Below are positions 12,120-24,339 of a stretch of 64,000 nt of DNA, one piece after another; the first letter of the stretch is position 1, and each line of letters begins with the position of its first letter. The position numbers and the translations under genes were made by a program. This stretch comes from Blasia pusilla (Eukaryota; Marchantiophyta; Marchantiopsida; Blasiales), in NCBI GenBank assembly GCA_050084515.1, contig CM114275.1, forward strand, positions 26,722,001 through 26,786,000, read 5' to 3'. Below the pieces are notes generated by a model. The model was not told the DNA's origin. It searched no databases and saw nothing but the letters and a program-made list of their open reading frames with translations.

Positions 12120-15100
12120 TATGTTGTGTATCCATCTATATTCTTCTTACATCCTTTGATAGGAAATTCATAAAATGTTTGGGGATCTTTTAAAACTTGC
12201 CTCTTGTGATTGCTGTACATGTGCATTGGCCGTGTTTAGAGACAGTATGTTTGCGAGGTATACTCTCATAGAGGTTTGGGCCCATTGACTCATTGACTTT
12301 TATTATAGGGATGGATGTAGGTAAATTCTCCCAGCTGGTCCCCTCATCTTGGCATTCCATATTGTACCACTAAACTTTACTACACTGGCATGGATTTACC
12401 TAGATGGTATGAGCCAAGAGAATTCACAAATTTTCCACTTTTATTCATGGTCTTGGCCTACAATGGACATAACAATGAATGGACAAAGTTAGAAGTTTAG
12501 CACCCTCTGAAGATTTTCCTAATAGAATCCATAACACAAAATTATTTCTTGTGGAGATAAACAAACAATGCTGGCTCAGTCAAATTGTTCCGGAACATGT
12601 GACCAAAAGTTGTGGTTGACCTGTTTTTTAAAGAACTAATTACCAAAAGCTAATGGTAAATTGACGCCTTGATGAAATTAGCAATATTATTCGTAACCAA
12701 ATTGAACAGTATAATCAAGAAGTCAAAGTTTTCAATATTGGAACCTGACTTCAAGTAGGACATAGTATTGCCCATATTTACGGTCGTTGAGTTTGGATAA
12801 AACCTAACCTTAACATGAATATGACCCATTAACTTCTTGATCAAAAGCATGAGGGTTGGGTTAGCTATGCTCAATGACTTCTCTTGCTAGAAGGATGAAT
12901 GAACGATGACCACTAACAAAACCAGGACCAATGCATATATGCCAAGGTGCTATTCAGAAGGATTGAGGGAGCTCCATAATCAATCAATACTTGATGCATC
13001 ACAACTGAGATACAGCAATCGATTGGATAGGTGTTGTCTGATGTATATCCCCCAGGAGCAACAACAAATATCGTATTTAGCTGCATGGACCAGATTCTCC
13101 CTGGGCAACACAGATCAGGAGACTCGCACTTTGAACCTCCCATTTCCAAAAGGTGTTATACAGCGCTGTGGACTGCTCCTCAAGAGCTTGATTTCTTTGG
13201 GGCATGCGCTGAAGAAAGAGCCCCAAAGAAATCAGGTGCCGATAAAATTGATTTTTATAAGAGTTTGCAAGAGCAGTTGAGTACTGGTTTCAAAGGTCCA
13301 ACAGTACTCAAATGCGACTTCTGCATGATTTGAATGATAACGTGGATTTGTGTGCAAGGGACTACCGGTCAGTGCCTCTCCTGGACTTTTGGAGGCCAAA
13401 GAGAAAACGAGGTGTTATGGTAGAGATTCAAATTAGTGTGTTTACTGTCTACAGAAAACAGGAAATCAATTCGTGTCTACTGTCCACAAAAAATAGGAAG
13501 CAATCGAAAGCACATAGAGGTAAGTCTTACAGTTCATTACTACTGCCTCAAAATTAAAGGATCGTGGGATCACAGGAGCGATGGTACTTACCTAGATTGA
13601 ACATTAGTGAGCTACTAGTGGGAGCTGGACACAAAAGGAAACTTACACTTGCAATCATTTCTTGTGAACATTACTAGGTCATCAAGGCTTCCACCCAGCT
13701 GCAAAAACTCTTAACGGAGGGTCCTTGACATCACTATCCTTCTAAGTTCAGTGTTATATCTTGAGTGTAGACCAAATACTGTGGATGTCTTCTTGAGGTA
13801 AGTAGGAGTTAAGCTAGAAGTAAGACAATTACGACCTTAATTCAATGGACACATGAGGCACAACAAGACACATGTGAACAAATGACAAATTAGTCACACG
13901 AGAAGAAAAACGACCTTCCCCTATCCCTCATTGAGAAGTAGGACGAAGCGATGTGGCCTTGTCCAAATGAAGGAGGCTTCACCTTTTCTAGAATAGTAGG
14001 TATTGGAAATGCCACTCGAATAAAACACAAAATCCAAATGGGAATGGGAATGGATTAGACAAAACTTCTATCCTTGGCCCCTCTGAAAGGAAGCTATAGG
14101 ACATCTGTTCTTGTCCCCTCTGACTCTTTGCACCACAACTACCCAAATCCACCCAATGAAGGGTAGCTTCAATGTTGTGTCGATCTTGGTGCATCTTGAC
14201 AATGTCATAAAATGCTAGGGTGTGCAAATCGATCCCTTACACCAGAATCCTACTTGCCGGGCTTTCCTTGGTTGATGATGATCGACCAATGCTGCTATTT
14301 CAGCTGTAAACAGCAGATGGGCATGTCCAAATGTCCCTGAAGCCCCAATGCATGTGTTGAGGCCATTGCTATTATGACAGATACCGTGAACTGTGAAGGT
14401 AAAAACATATGTAGGGCAAGAGTGACCCATCTCCAGTAAGTAAACATTTCTGCCACTCAGCCCAAAACCTACCACTGGTCACTAAAACGTATTAAAGAAG
14501 GCTGATGAACAAGATAGACAACAAAAAAACATCAAAAATATGATTTCTTCTCAGCTAGATTTACAAAGCCCTCTTGTTACTCAAACTTATCCTCGGAAGT
14601 GTGTTCCAGGCACATACATCAAGCATGTGAATCTGTCAGCCTCACCCAAGTTCACCTGGATCCTCCCTATTTCTTGTCAAGATAAAAATAGTCACGGAAA
14701 CAATCCACATGCCAGCATGCACCCTCCACTCCTGTCACCTCACTACAGCTTGTGCTGGAGAATTTGAAGCGGAAAGAATAGAAATTATCCGATAAGACAT
14801 GTATGCAAGATCACACTAGATTACGTTGAGCTGTTCTCAATTTGAATCACACAAAGACAGCTGCAATTAACTGCTGGAAGAACGTCCTCTTGGCCAGAGA
14901 AAATCTCACAACAATTATGCAACCTTGTCCACTCAGGCATCATATACTGTAACATGGTACTTAAAATCCTGTACTCAAATTCAACAATTAGAAAGCCATG
15001 GGTCTTGATACTTACTATGGATGAGTAGCCGAACCGTCCTTATTGCCTCAAAGGGATGCTATTGTGATGGCAACCACCTTGAGTTGTCCAGCAAAGTCAC

Positions 15101-15389
15101 TATGAGGCAAATAAACAATCTTACCGGTGAGATATCAAAAGAAGAATCTTTTGGAGAAAATTAATGCACAATGTAATGGTAGCCACTGTGTTCCACCTCA
15201 GTATTTTAACTATTCACCTGGCCGTTTGAATGGTTGTGTGGTGCTAATTTCTCCATAAAGATGTGACTTGGAAGGAAAAAGGCTGGTACACAGAAATGAT
15301 CTCAGCTGTCAACCAGCTGAATCAAGAACGGTCAAAGGCACCGAAGAAAAAATTACTATACAAGAAATAGGGTCAAATTTCACAAAGGC
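12120..15389. other. Non-repetitive DNA without a recognised gene
   Basis: Several open frames of 75-125 codons occur around 12906-13557 (+) and 13988-14475 (-), overlapping on opposite strands. None carries a domain I recognise or shows clear splice structure. Base composition is more balanced than the AT-rich flanks, so part of it could be transcribed. The portion from about 14900 may include 3' UTR of the TMEM70-like gene, which ends at 15390. Confidence 0.4.
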
Positions 15390-16866
15390 CTACTTTGCTG
15401 ACTTTTCAGGTAACAACTTCTCCAGGAGCTCCTGATTAGGAAAATTGTCCTTGTCAATGAAATAGTACTCATTTTTGGCTGAGAAGGTGACAAGCGGACG
15501 CTGAGTGTAGGGAGTTCTAACATCTGCGAATCGAATTTTCTTTTTCAAGGTTGTTGACATCCACGACAGAACCTCAACATCTATTTCCTTAGCTCCAGGG
15601 ATCCATGTCAATTTGTGAATATAAGGACTCGCAAACCAATGCAGAGCATAGGTGGTGGAAGCACTCAGCAGAACCATAGTGGAAGCAAGAGCTCCCTTCA
15701 TAATAACAGACAAGTCAGGCGAAGTGAAGAAAGTCACAAAGGGCCCCCCCACCACTGAAAGGCAACATGTTGTGAAAGAGAGCATTTTCACTCTCCGGAG
15801 TGTTTCCGACATGGCCCCCTCATAGATCACAGGAGGTGTTGTCTGTCTCTGCTTTAGGTCATCCCGGTCGTAAAGGCCCCGTTTCTCATAATTAGTTGGC
15901 TCTTTGGTTGCAAGTTGAGAAGCCCATCTCCTCTCTCGCTGCACTGCAGCCGGGAAAATTTGACTACTTGACCAGGCTTGCCTATAACCTGCAAACAGAT
16001 CGTCCACCACAATCAGACAACAATTCACAGCACCACTCCTATCAGATTCCTCCGAAAAAATCATATACCAACATCGTATCGATAGCCCCGAGCTGAACCA
16101 AGTTTCCACTTGTCTAGATAAATCTTGGCAACATAGCAACCTTTACAATTCTTCTTAAAAATCATACGTTTTCAGCCACTCCATGCACTGGAACTGGATC
16201 CGAAAACCAGCTCATACTTCTCTCCAGACTAAAATCTATATCACGACCCCTACATAAAATGCTGAGTTAGCAGCAATTGATTTCAAATGTAGCCCAGTCT
16301 GCCAGGACAGACTGTTGGGCGTTGACGTGTTTAGGACTTCGTTCGGCTACAATTCAAGAGAGCTGAAGTCTTCCAGCCTTAGATCTGGTTTCGAAGATGA
16401 GCCCGATTCTCTGGTTTCGGAGATGAGGCTGATTCCTAACACTAGAAACTTTTTCACGCAGAGTCTATTCTAAAAGGCGGCTCCCCAATTTATTCTTTGG
16501 GTGATAATTCAAAGAACACGCGCGCGGGAATCAACGTGCACAATAGTTGACTAAGGGTACAATTCACAACCCTATGCACATTCGAGATCACTGTTGCGCA
16601 GAGAGTTCATAGCATCATACCCCAGATCAGAAATATCCCAATTGTATGGCAACAGGCACTGACTCATCCGATCCATGAAATTTTAGAGATACGGCATGGT
16701 CTCGAGTGCCTTGGACTGAATACTTCAATTCGTCACACATGGAGACTCGATCTTCCTCAACACCATCCAGTTAGAGAGCGTAGTACCTTTGACGCGGACG
16801 GCGTCACACACAGATTATAGAAAGGCACGTACCTGCTCGGAGAAACATTCTTCCAGCCATCGCCAT
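15390..16866 (-). CDS. TMEM70-like mitochondrial inner-membrane protein, two exons
   Basis: Exon 1 is 16833-16866 and exon 2 is 15390-15988 (minus strand), 633 nt, 210 residues. The donor GTACGTGCC follows CGAGCAG and the acceptor is CTGTTTGCAG; joining gives FLRAGYRQAW in frame. I chose the ATG at 16866 because the open frame further upstream has no ATG before it and because MAMAGRMFLRAGYRQAW is Arg-rich and acid-poor, like a mitochondrial presequence. Two hydrophobic segments lie near residues 80-99 and 109-130, separated by a short polar loop, followed by a soluble C-terminus. This hairpin layout, with LHWFASPYIHKL after the second helix, fits the TMEM70/TMEM186/TMEM223 family. In animals TMEM70 assists ATP synthase and complex I assembly; the plant role is inferred. 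The 844-nt intron is intact. Confidence 0.8.
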
Positions 16867-17224
16867 TGCTCCTAGCCAGAGCACGCCAGTGGAAATGCAA
16901 TCGCTCGGATGCAGTGTAGCTGGGTTGCTGAGAGGTATGTGAGGGTTTAAGCTCTGCTTGAACAACGTGTTGAAAAGAGTCGATTTCACAAAAGATTGAG
17001 AAATGTAGTCGGTCCTTGCCTTATTGCACTTCCGTCCCTAAGTCTACAAGGCCCTAACTCTGTCGCCTGCGTCGATACAGTCTCCACTAGCGGGACTCTA
17101 CGCTTCAACAAGTACGCGGCCCCCGGCTTGCTAAGGAAGAGACGTTAGGAATGAATCAATAGTGGAAGAGGCACTAAGTTGGAAAAAATTGGGCGATGAA
17201 AAGTTAGGCACGATTAATAGGATG
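16867..17224. other. Upstream region of the TMEM70-like gene
   Basis: This probably holds the 5' UTR and core promoter of the minus-strand gene starting at 16866. No TATA box or other motif could be placed with confidence, and no other gene was seen. Confidence 0.4.
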
Positions 17225-17656
17225 TTTGTTACTTGTAGCCTACGGGCAATGTTCGTACTAAGAATGTGTGTGCCAAACCTTATAAGTATGGCGGGTGTAG
17301 CGCATGTGTAAGCATAGAATAGTTGCAGATGAAGCGTAACTCATATCAAAGGCGACCTAACTCGAGAACCTCTGTGTGCTTGTAGGTTCTACAAAATGCG
17401 GTGGCCAAAAAACTTGTAGAATTGTGAGACATTGCTATGCTTTGTTACTTGTAGCCTACGGGCAATGTACGTACTAAGAATGTGTGTGCCAAACCTTATA
17501 AGTTTTGCGGGTGTAGACGCATGTGTAGGCATAGAATAGTTGCACATGAAGCGTAACTCATATCAAAGGCGATCTAACTCGAGAACCTCTATGTGCTTGT
17601 AGGTACTGCAAAATGCGGTGGCCAAGAAACTTGTAGAATTGTGAGACATTGCACTG
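17225..17656. repeat. Tandem duplication, unit about 216 bp
   Basis: Two adjacent copies begin TTTGTTACTTGTAGCCTACG at 17225 and 17441 and stay very similar to ATTGTGAGACATTGC (ending about 17435 and 17652). They differ by a handful of substitutions and one- or two-base indels, so this duplication is much younger than most repeats here. No open frame or family was recognised. Confidence 0.92.
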
Positions 17657-20600
17657 CTTTTAGGAGGGCCAATTTGTACACACCAACACTAATAATAATA
17701 GTAATAACAATATGACTTCTTTTGGAAGAGTCAATATGAAGGTGGTGGAACAAGCCTGCGAAACCAGATGTGTAACAAGTAGTTAAAAGACATTGAAGCA
17801 GGTCAAGAAATCTGAGTTGTGATAGAAAAGTTTTATACAACTCGTGTGCTCCGCTACGGACTATTTGTTGCGAACTTTATTTCTGTGGTCTGCATGATCA
17901 ACAAGAAGTGGTGAAGATTCAAAAAATGAAAACAAGAAAAAAATCAAGACCTTCATAGTTCCACAAGCTATAAAGTTGGGTAAGAACTACATACCACGTG
18001 AGAACTGGAAATAATTGCCTGTAAACTATGCATACAGTTGTGGTATGAATATAGAACTAAGTGCATAGATGATTGGAAAGCTTCATGTATTGAAATCGGC
18101 ATGTAAAGTAATGTGACTCACTTTCACGTACCCTCTATAATATGATGTGTTCGTAGATAAAAGGAACAATTAGTGAGACATTGTTTAAAATGATGTGTAC
18201 CGAAATTAGTATAAAGAATCACATCTCCTTCTATGGCATTGATTGAATTTAAGCAAGAGCAAGCTTCTTGACAACAAGCGTGTGTTACACAAAAATTAGA
18301 GGTGACCGTGGGCACATACAACAAAATATATTCAGATATGCTGGTCATATTTTTGCACTTAAGTATCTGATTTCTCTAGCACCTAAATGGCTAAAGCAAC
18401 ACATTAGCTGTAAGAACTATGGTTATTCATTTGAAGCAAGCATAAACAACCAGACGGTTTATTAAAATTGCTAGCATCCATGAAAGAGCAAGAACAGGTA
18501 TTTGCTCCACAAGCTAGACTCAAAAGAGAGTACAAGGGCGTGGTACGAGAATGAATGAGCTGGTAATTGCAGAAAATACCACAACGTACTATGCTATCAG
18601 AGGAATCTATTTCATGTTGCACAAAAGTTTCATGGTTGCAATGTAACTTAAAAATCAGACAAGTTCTTCTCAATATAATACTTGTCAAGCTCAAGCATCG
18701 CATGAAGAATAGTCTTAAGTTGTTGCTTGAGATTAAGACTCTTATCACAATTATAGTCATGATCCTCAGTCACTGACCATATTACTGTACGCAAAATATC
18801 ATAATTGCATTCTCTATCATCAAGACGGTCGTGAACAATGCCAATATTCTTAAGTGTTGCGTCAAATAGAGTGATCGGAACATTGCTACTACAATATATG
18901 GGGTTTCCCATATTTGGGAGTTGTACTTCTTTGCTAGGGGAACGGTGCCTTCTCCGTTGCTTATTGTTAGCAACAAAGCTGTGATTGAGAGGAGTTAGGT
19001 AGTCTCCATCAGTGGGTGTACCCGATGAGGTCACATCCTGCAACAACAACAAAGGAACACATTGAGATGCAAATATTTTGAAAAGCAGGTTCATGAACTG
19101 AAATTATCAATTGTGTGTAACACATATAATTGCAAATAGAGCCCTGATACAATCTTATGGCCATTTCACAGCAATAAAGTGATATATTGTAGGTAATAGT
19201 AAGCTGTTTTTGCAAGCAAGGAATTAGAAATGGTTAGCATATCCACGTAATCTCTCTAGTGGTTAGGAATGTAAGGAATATACAAATTAGACTTTCATAA
19301 ATTAAATCATATTACTGGGAGCAAAGCACATTATCATAGATAAGTTAGTCAGAAGTGGAAAATTTTAAGAAGCGTATGCAAATCGTTGACAAGAGCAAAA
19401 GTAGTGTAAAAGAAATTTATATATAAACGTGGTGTGTTGTTTCATTTATGATGAAAATAACTTTGTAGGCACATAAGTAGGACTTTACTAGCTGGTGTAC
19501 ATGCCAAAAAAGTAGTCTCAATTTCTTGAGTAAGAAAAATTGATAAGCTGAAATTGAAAATAACAAAGAGAAAAATTGATGTTGAGTAGATTGGTAGCGT
19601 TTTGGAATACTTGTGTAGATAGGTGCGATTATGGGTATCTATGCTCAACATTGGCTAGGGCACGCAACAAGGATTGTTGTCGCAGACAATTTGAAGAAGC
19701 AAAGAACCGATATTTTGAGAACATAGGCATACCATAGAGAAAAATTGAATTAAGCCATAATGTAAAAATTTGTGGAGAAATGACATGGTTCAATATATTG
19801 CAAGGAATAGTGTATCTACATGTTGCTTGACCATATTAAATATACTTCCTTTTGTTTGGTGATTCAGGAAGCTTTGATATCTAGTACGTAGTGTTGTCAT
19901 TGTAGGGATAGGATCTCTAGACACGCTGGACGAGTGCAATTTATCGCTGAATTGTGTAGAAGAACCTCACTGGAGATGAGAAATATGAATGGTGTCGGCA
20001 AGCACATGAACGATTGCGCTAACTTCTTGTGTAGTCTTCCTCCGCTCTAGAAGGTGGGCAGCCTTTGCGGCCAACAAGCTTATCAACATGTTGATGGGGA
20101 GTTTCATAAAGACATGAAGCTCCTGAAATTGATCACGCTTAATGCCATCGGTTAGCCTTGAATAGTGAATGGCTGGTTGCTAACGCGTGAGCTCAGCCTC
20201 ATTAAAATCAACACCTTTATGACTCATGATTTCCTGAGCAGAAACACATGTCAGCTACCATATGTCAGTAAATAGTAGTAAACAAAGGAGAATAAGACGA
20301 TGTAGGATTGTTGAAGAAGTAAAAGGATAAGTGATATGAATGCTTAGTACCTGTTGCTAGTGGCTGCTTTCTCAGTTCCCTGAATGAGGCCGCCCAAGCC
20401 TTGCGCTAGTCAATCATGCGGCTCACTTGTCGACTTGTGATTTTGTCGTACCAATGGGATTGGTCGAGACCTAGACTATTTGTATACCTAAGTTGTGCAT
20501 CGGTAGGCCAAACAACGTGAATACTTGCCTCATCGAGAAGAACAAGCATATCATCCAAGATCATCTTGGATCATATTATATACCTGAACAACGCATGTTA

Positions 20601-21099
20601 GACCACCATATGGTAGTGTTGGAAGAGGCCAAGATTGTAGAAAAGGGGCATCCAAAAACTTGATTAGTATGATGGCCTTGGGTGTCAAATTAATGAAAAT
20701 TAAGGCGGTGGAGTTGTGGTAGTTTTTGGGTCATCCAAGCCTTTATCGCTCAACAAGCTTTGAAATTGACATCAGTATGGTGGGGGCCGCTAACCTTCTT
20801 CCATGGCCTCTCGATGAGCGATCATCACTTGCCATTGTCTAAAATTCACTAGGTTAAACACTCTTACATTTCTTGCCCAAATACTTGAAAATCTTGTGGT
20901 GCTAGCTTTCCAAGCATTCATAGGTTTGACCTGGCTCTAACCCGAGACAACATTACATACACGAGGCCCGGTGCAGAGAAAAACCTTATGTTCAATAAAC
21001 ACTTGGCTTCAACTGTAAGGCCCTAACTCCTGTGGCCTATCATGGCATACCTATTACAAGAGGGAAGGTACATTTGTGATACTTACGATTAGGCCCGTA
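17657..21099. other. Unassigned DNA, possibly part of the helicase-bearing element
   Basis: Minus-strand reading gives some protein-like stretches, for example near 20380-20580 (MILDDMLVLLDEASIHVVWP and YDKITSRQVSRMI) and an open frame at 18648-19094. I could not assign any to a family. They are interrupted by stops and lie downstream, in minus-strand direction, of the decayed helicase, so they may be remnants of the same mobile element. Nothing resembling an RNA gene was seen. Confidence 0.35.
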
Positions 21100-22460
21100 T
21101 CATAGATTAGCAAAGTTAGTTTTGTTGACGTTTACAACTATGTTGTTCAACTGCAGACTCAGGTTCTCATTCTTGTAAATACAATCCATAACCGTGGTTG
21201 CTGCATCGTTTAGTGCCTGGTTCTATTTCGGAGTATCAATGTTTGATGTAAGCAGAACTTTACAGCCAATAGCTAAAAGTTCCAGTTGATGAAACTGCTC
21301 ATTGGAAATCCACTCATGAAATTGTAAATCAGCTGAAGCATTTGGTGATAGGTGTACCGGAAAGATCTCAACCCCACCAAATAGTCTTCAGAGTGTAACA
21401 AGATTAAATACATGAACATTGACACAGTGTGTGCAAATGATCTACGTTTCTTGATCTATGTAATCAAAAGGCAACATCCTCGCCAATAAAGCAGCTATGA
21501 GGGCAAGTATTTATCTCGTCTTGGCTAGGGAACCTAACCTTGATTTTAGAAAGAAATTTAAGGAAGTCATAATCTCCACCATGTCTCATAGGAGTAGATA
21601 GGCTATACTGATTATTGCTAGCATAAAATGGTGATGAAAAGATGTGACTTAAGCCACAAATAGGTAAATTTTTGTGTCTACATACACGAGGCAGTTGACA
21701 GAGATCACCCAGCAAGATTCAAAGCGTAGTGGAGAAGAGATCAAGGGTCAGTGATAGATAGACCTGATGTAGTCTCATGAAAATTTATCTGTAACAAACC
21801 TGGTGTGAGCATCAAGCACTCATCAATAACTATGACCTTGGCTTTCTTTAGGCGGGTGTACTAATCAGATGTTGTGTGCATGCAAGCTAAGTCGCCTTTT
21901 ATTGGTATTCCAAATGATGAATAAAAAATCACAGCAACGCTATGTAGCCGTATAGCTGCAATTCTAGTAGTTGCAGAGCCGGATAAGAGAGTGGGGATAC
22001 ACTCTTGTGACCAATATGCCTCCATGAAATGAATGAAGTATGTTTTCCCACAATATAGTGGACCAGTGATTAGCACTAACCCAAAAAATTACTTAATTTT
22101 GTGATACAATTGCACCTACTGTGGGTTTAGTGTACATATCAGGAGGTCTGGCTGATTGTTAGAATGAGTGAGAATGTTTTTAGCACTACAATAAGCTTCA
22201 TGATCAATAAAATATTCTGGAGACAAATTAAATTGGAAGTGGGGATTAAACGTCAAGTGCTTTTGATATGATCTCGTAGGTGTGAATCTCATTCCAAAGA
22301 TTAGCTGCAAGGTGTTTTTGAATATATTTCATCGATCAATAATACAAGAAACATCCCTGAATATTCCTTTGAATATACACTCATGTAGGTCAGTCCACAT
22401 AGGTGACGAGAAGGTCAACTCCTCATTTTCACATTTGAAAGTCATGTTAGCCAATAATGT
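21100..22460 (-). pseudogene. Pif1-type DNA helicase pseudogene
   Basis: Minus-strand frames carry superfamily 1B helicase motifs in order but split by stops and frameshifts. There is a degenerate Walker A (GPLYCGKTYF, near 22040-22070), a motif Ia-like stretch with SFGIPIKGD, a Walker B/motif II (KVIVIDECLML, near 21800-21845), motif III (LGDLCQLP, near 21700) and a C-terminal block (LLAIGCKVLLTSNIDTP, near 21240-21290) as in Pif1 and Helitron helicases. The canonical GxxGxGKT Walker A is damaged (YCGKT). An upstream stretch to about 22460 stays partly open without a recognised domain. It could be the helicase half of a decayed Helitron or another Pif1-bearing element; no Rep domain is adjacent. 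Confidence 0.7.
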
Positions 22461-22949
22461 AGCATAAAACAACTCATTTTATTGCTGTAACGGATGATAC
22501 TCGGTTCTTATAAGACTTTCTGTCCTATAAATAGAGTCACCTACTAGATCAACACTCACAAAGTTCTTGAGAGATCATGTGCCAAGCTTGGTAAATTCAT
22601 GAGTTCTCCAAAATTGAGTGAAAGTCATGTCAAACAAACAGTTAGGGCGATGGCAATATAGGGTTGTTGGATGTATGCATATCGGGGTTGCGTTTCTATA
22701 TAATGTAGTTTGTCTATGGGGGGCTAGAATCTATATATTCAACTCCCTATGACCTATGTATAATAGGAATTCTAAGAGTTGTAAGGGTTGCCTTTGTTTA
22801 TGAGACAGATCTGTTCAACACAAGACCAAACACTTTGCACACTCAGAAGTAATGTTAAGCACACCCTAAGGTTCACATTTTAAAGCATATTTCAGTAGAT
22901 AAAACAACCATTTGACATTTGTGACTCGCTGTAAGTTTGTGTGTGTTCC
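22461..22949. other. Junction between helicase remnant and gypsy copy 1
   Basis: No coding or RNA feature was recognised. On the minus strand the integrase similarity of gypsy copy 1 stops at about 22976 after PLPIMGLEVNLA, so this stretch is either foreign sequence or a part of the element too diverged to recognise. No LTR was found here. Confidence 0.35.
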
Positions 22950-22951
22950 CC

Positions 22952-23400
22952 TCAACAACAAAATGGCCGGATGGTAGGGGATGACATTTTGATGTTATTT
23001 GCTAGGTTCACTTCAAGGCCCATAATAGGCAAAGGATGTAACTGTGGTGTAGGGGCCCTCACCCAATCACAAACCATACAACCTGACACCAACTGTTGCA
23101 CCTGAGTATGCATGCCACGCCACCAATACTGACCAAGAAGTAAGCTATATGTACGCTTTACCCCAAAATGTCCCAACTCCTCATGGGCATGTCACACAAT
23201 GCGCTCTCTCTGAGCCAAATGCGGCACTACTCGTACTCTACAATCCTGCCACACACGGAGAATATGTGTTCCCTCCAATCGATACCTCTTAGCACGTTGA
23301 AGAACACGGTCTCGCTCCTTGGCACTCACTATGCCTGGCACCCTATCGGTCCGTAGGAACTCCAACACCAACCCATTATCATGAATATCATGCTGATCTG
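22952..23400 (-). pseudogene. Integrase N-terminal region of gypsy copy 1
   Basis: The linker reads KERDRVLQRAKRYRLEGTHI and then RVRVVP, followed after one stop by the HHCC zinc-binding domain (HAHEELGHFGVKRTYSLL ... CMVCDWV). The tail PLPIMGLEVNLA corresponds to the start of the integrase core, where similarity ends. The D,D-35-E core is absent. The left boundary of this piece is an internal deletion that removed RNase H. Confidence 0.85.
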
Positions 23401-23970
23401 TACCACCATCTCCAAATGTATCTGATGCTCCTCCACCGTGTTAGTGAACACCAAGATATCCTCAATGCAACACCGAAAAAAATCCAACCGTGCTAGGATC
23501 CTGTCCATCACTCTCTGAAATTGGGCAAGTGCATTCTTCAACCCAAAGGGTAAGAATTTCCACTGGTACAAACAATCCTTGCCATGAGAGTTGACACCCT
23601 AAAATGTTGTCTTGGCCTTATCACTCTCTCGAATCGGCAATTGATGATATCCTGCCCAAAGATCCAAAGTACTGAAAATCTTTGCCTATCCCACCACATC
23701 AAAGATCTCCTTAGGTGTAGGCATGGCATACCTATCAGCCTTGGTCTGCCGATTGATAGGACGGTAATCTCCACACATCCGCCTATCCGTGTAGTTGCCA
23801 TGCACATCCTTTTTAGCAGGCATGACAGTGGCTGATGCATACTCTCCATGAGACAACTCCACTAATCCAGCCTCCAAAAGGTCCAACGTCCTACTCTGAA
23901 TCAGGTCCCTCTACATATCACTATATCGGTAGGGACGACAAAAGATTGGCATATCACTAGCCAAATCAAT
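23401..23970 (-). pseudogene. Reverse transcriptase fragment of gypsy copy 1
   Basis: RT blocks seen are GLVELSHGEYASATVMPAKK, RRMCGDYRPINRQTK, RYAMPTPKEIFDVVG, YQWKFLPFGLKNA and FQRVMDRILARLDF. The catalytic YIDD box is changed to CIED (in RCCIEDILVF), so the enzyme would be inactive even without the frameshift between the two open pieces. Between this RT and the methyltransferase lies about 370 bp (23971-24340) that corresponds to the low-complexity linker in copy 2 and contains no recognised domain. Confidence 0.9.
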
Positions 23971-24339
23971 CCGTATACCGAGTCCAACAAAAGCACCCAA
24001 ATCCTTCATGCTAAAGGCAAAACAACTCCTATAAGCACGTAGGAACTGTGTCAAGCGTCATTTCTCACCTCCCGTAAGCTTGGGCCCAAGTAATGGCTCC
24101 CAAGTCTCCTTCACTGGCACACTAGAGGGAGAGGACGACGCCATTGGCTACTACGCAACCCCCTCATAAGATGGTACACCCTTAGCTACACCATCATCTG
24201 ACCAAATAACTCCTCCACCAGCATGAGCAACCAACTCCACATGCCCAGCCATTATATCCCATTTACAGCCAATGCCTCCACCATCCCGGTAGCCATCGAG
24301 CTCATCACAAGGGTTGAAAGACCCACAGACATAGTCCGA

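Noticed and set aside
12906-13557. Possible small genes on the plus strand
   Set aside because: Three overlapping frames and an opposite-strand frame compete; no motif or codon pattern supports any of them.
16833-16989. Longer N-terminus for the TMEM70-like protein starting at 16989
   Set aside because: The first codon there is GTG, not ATG; the ATG at 16866 gives a good mitochondrial presequence.
17044-17060. CCCTAA strings here and at 21017 as possible interstitial telomere repeats
   Set aside because: Single occurrences only; no tandem TTTAGGG/CCCTAAA array.
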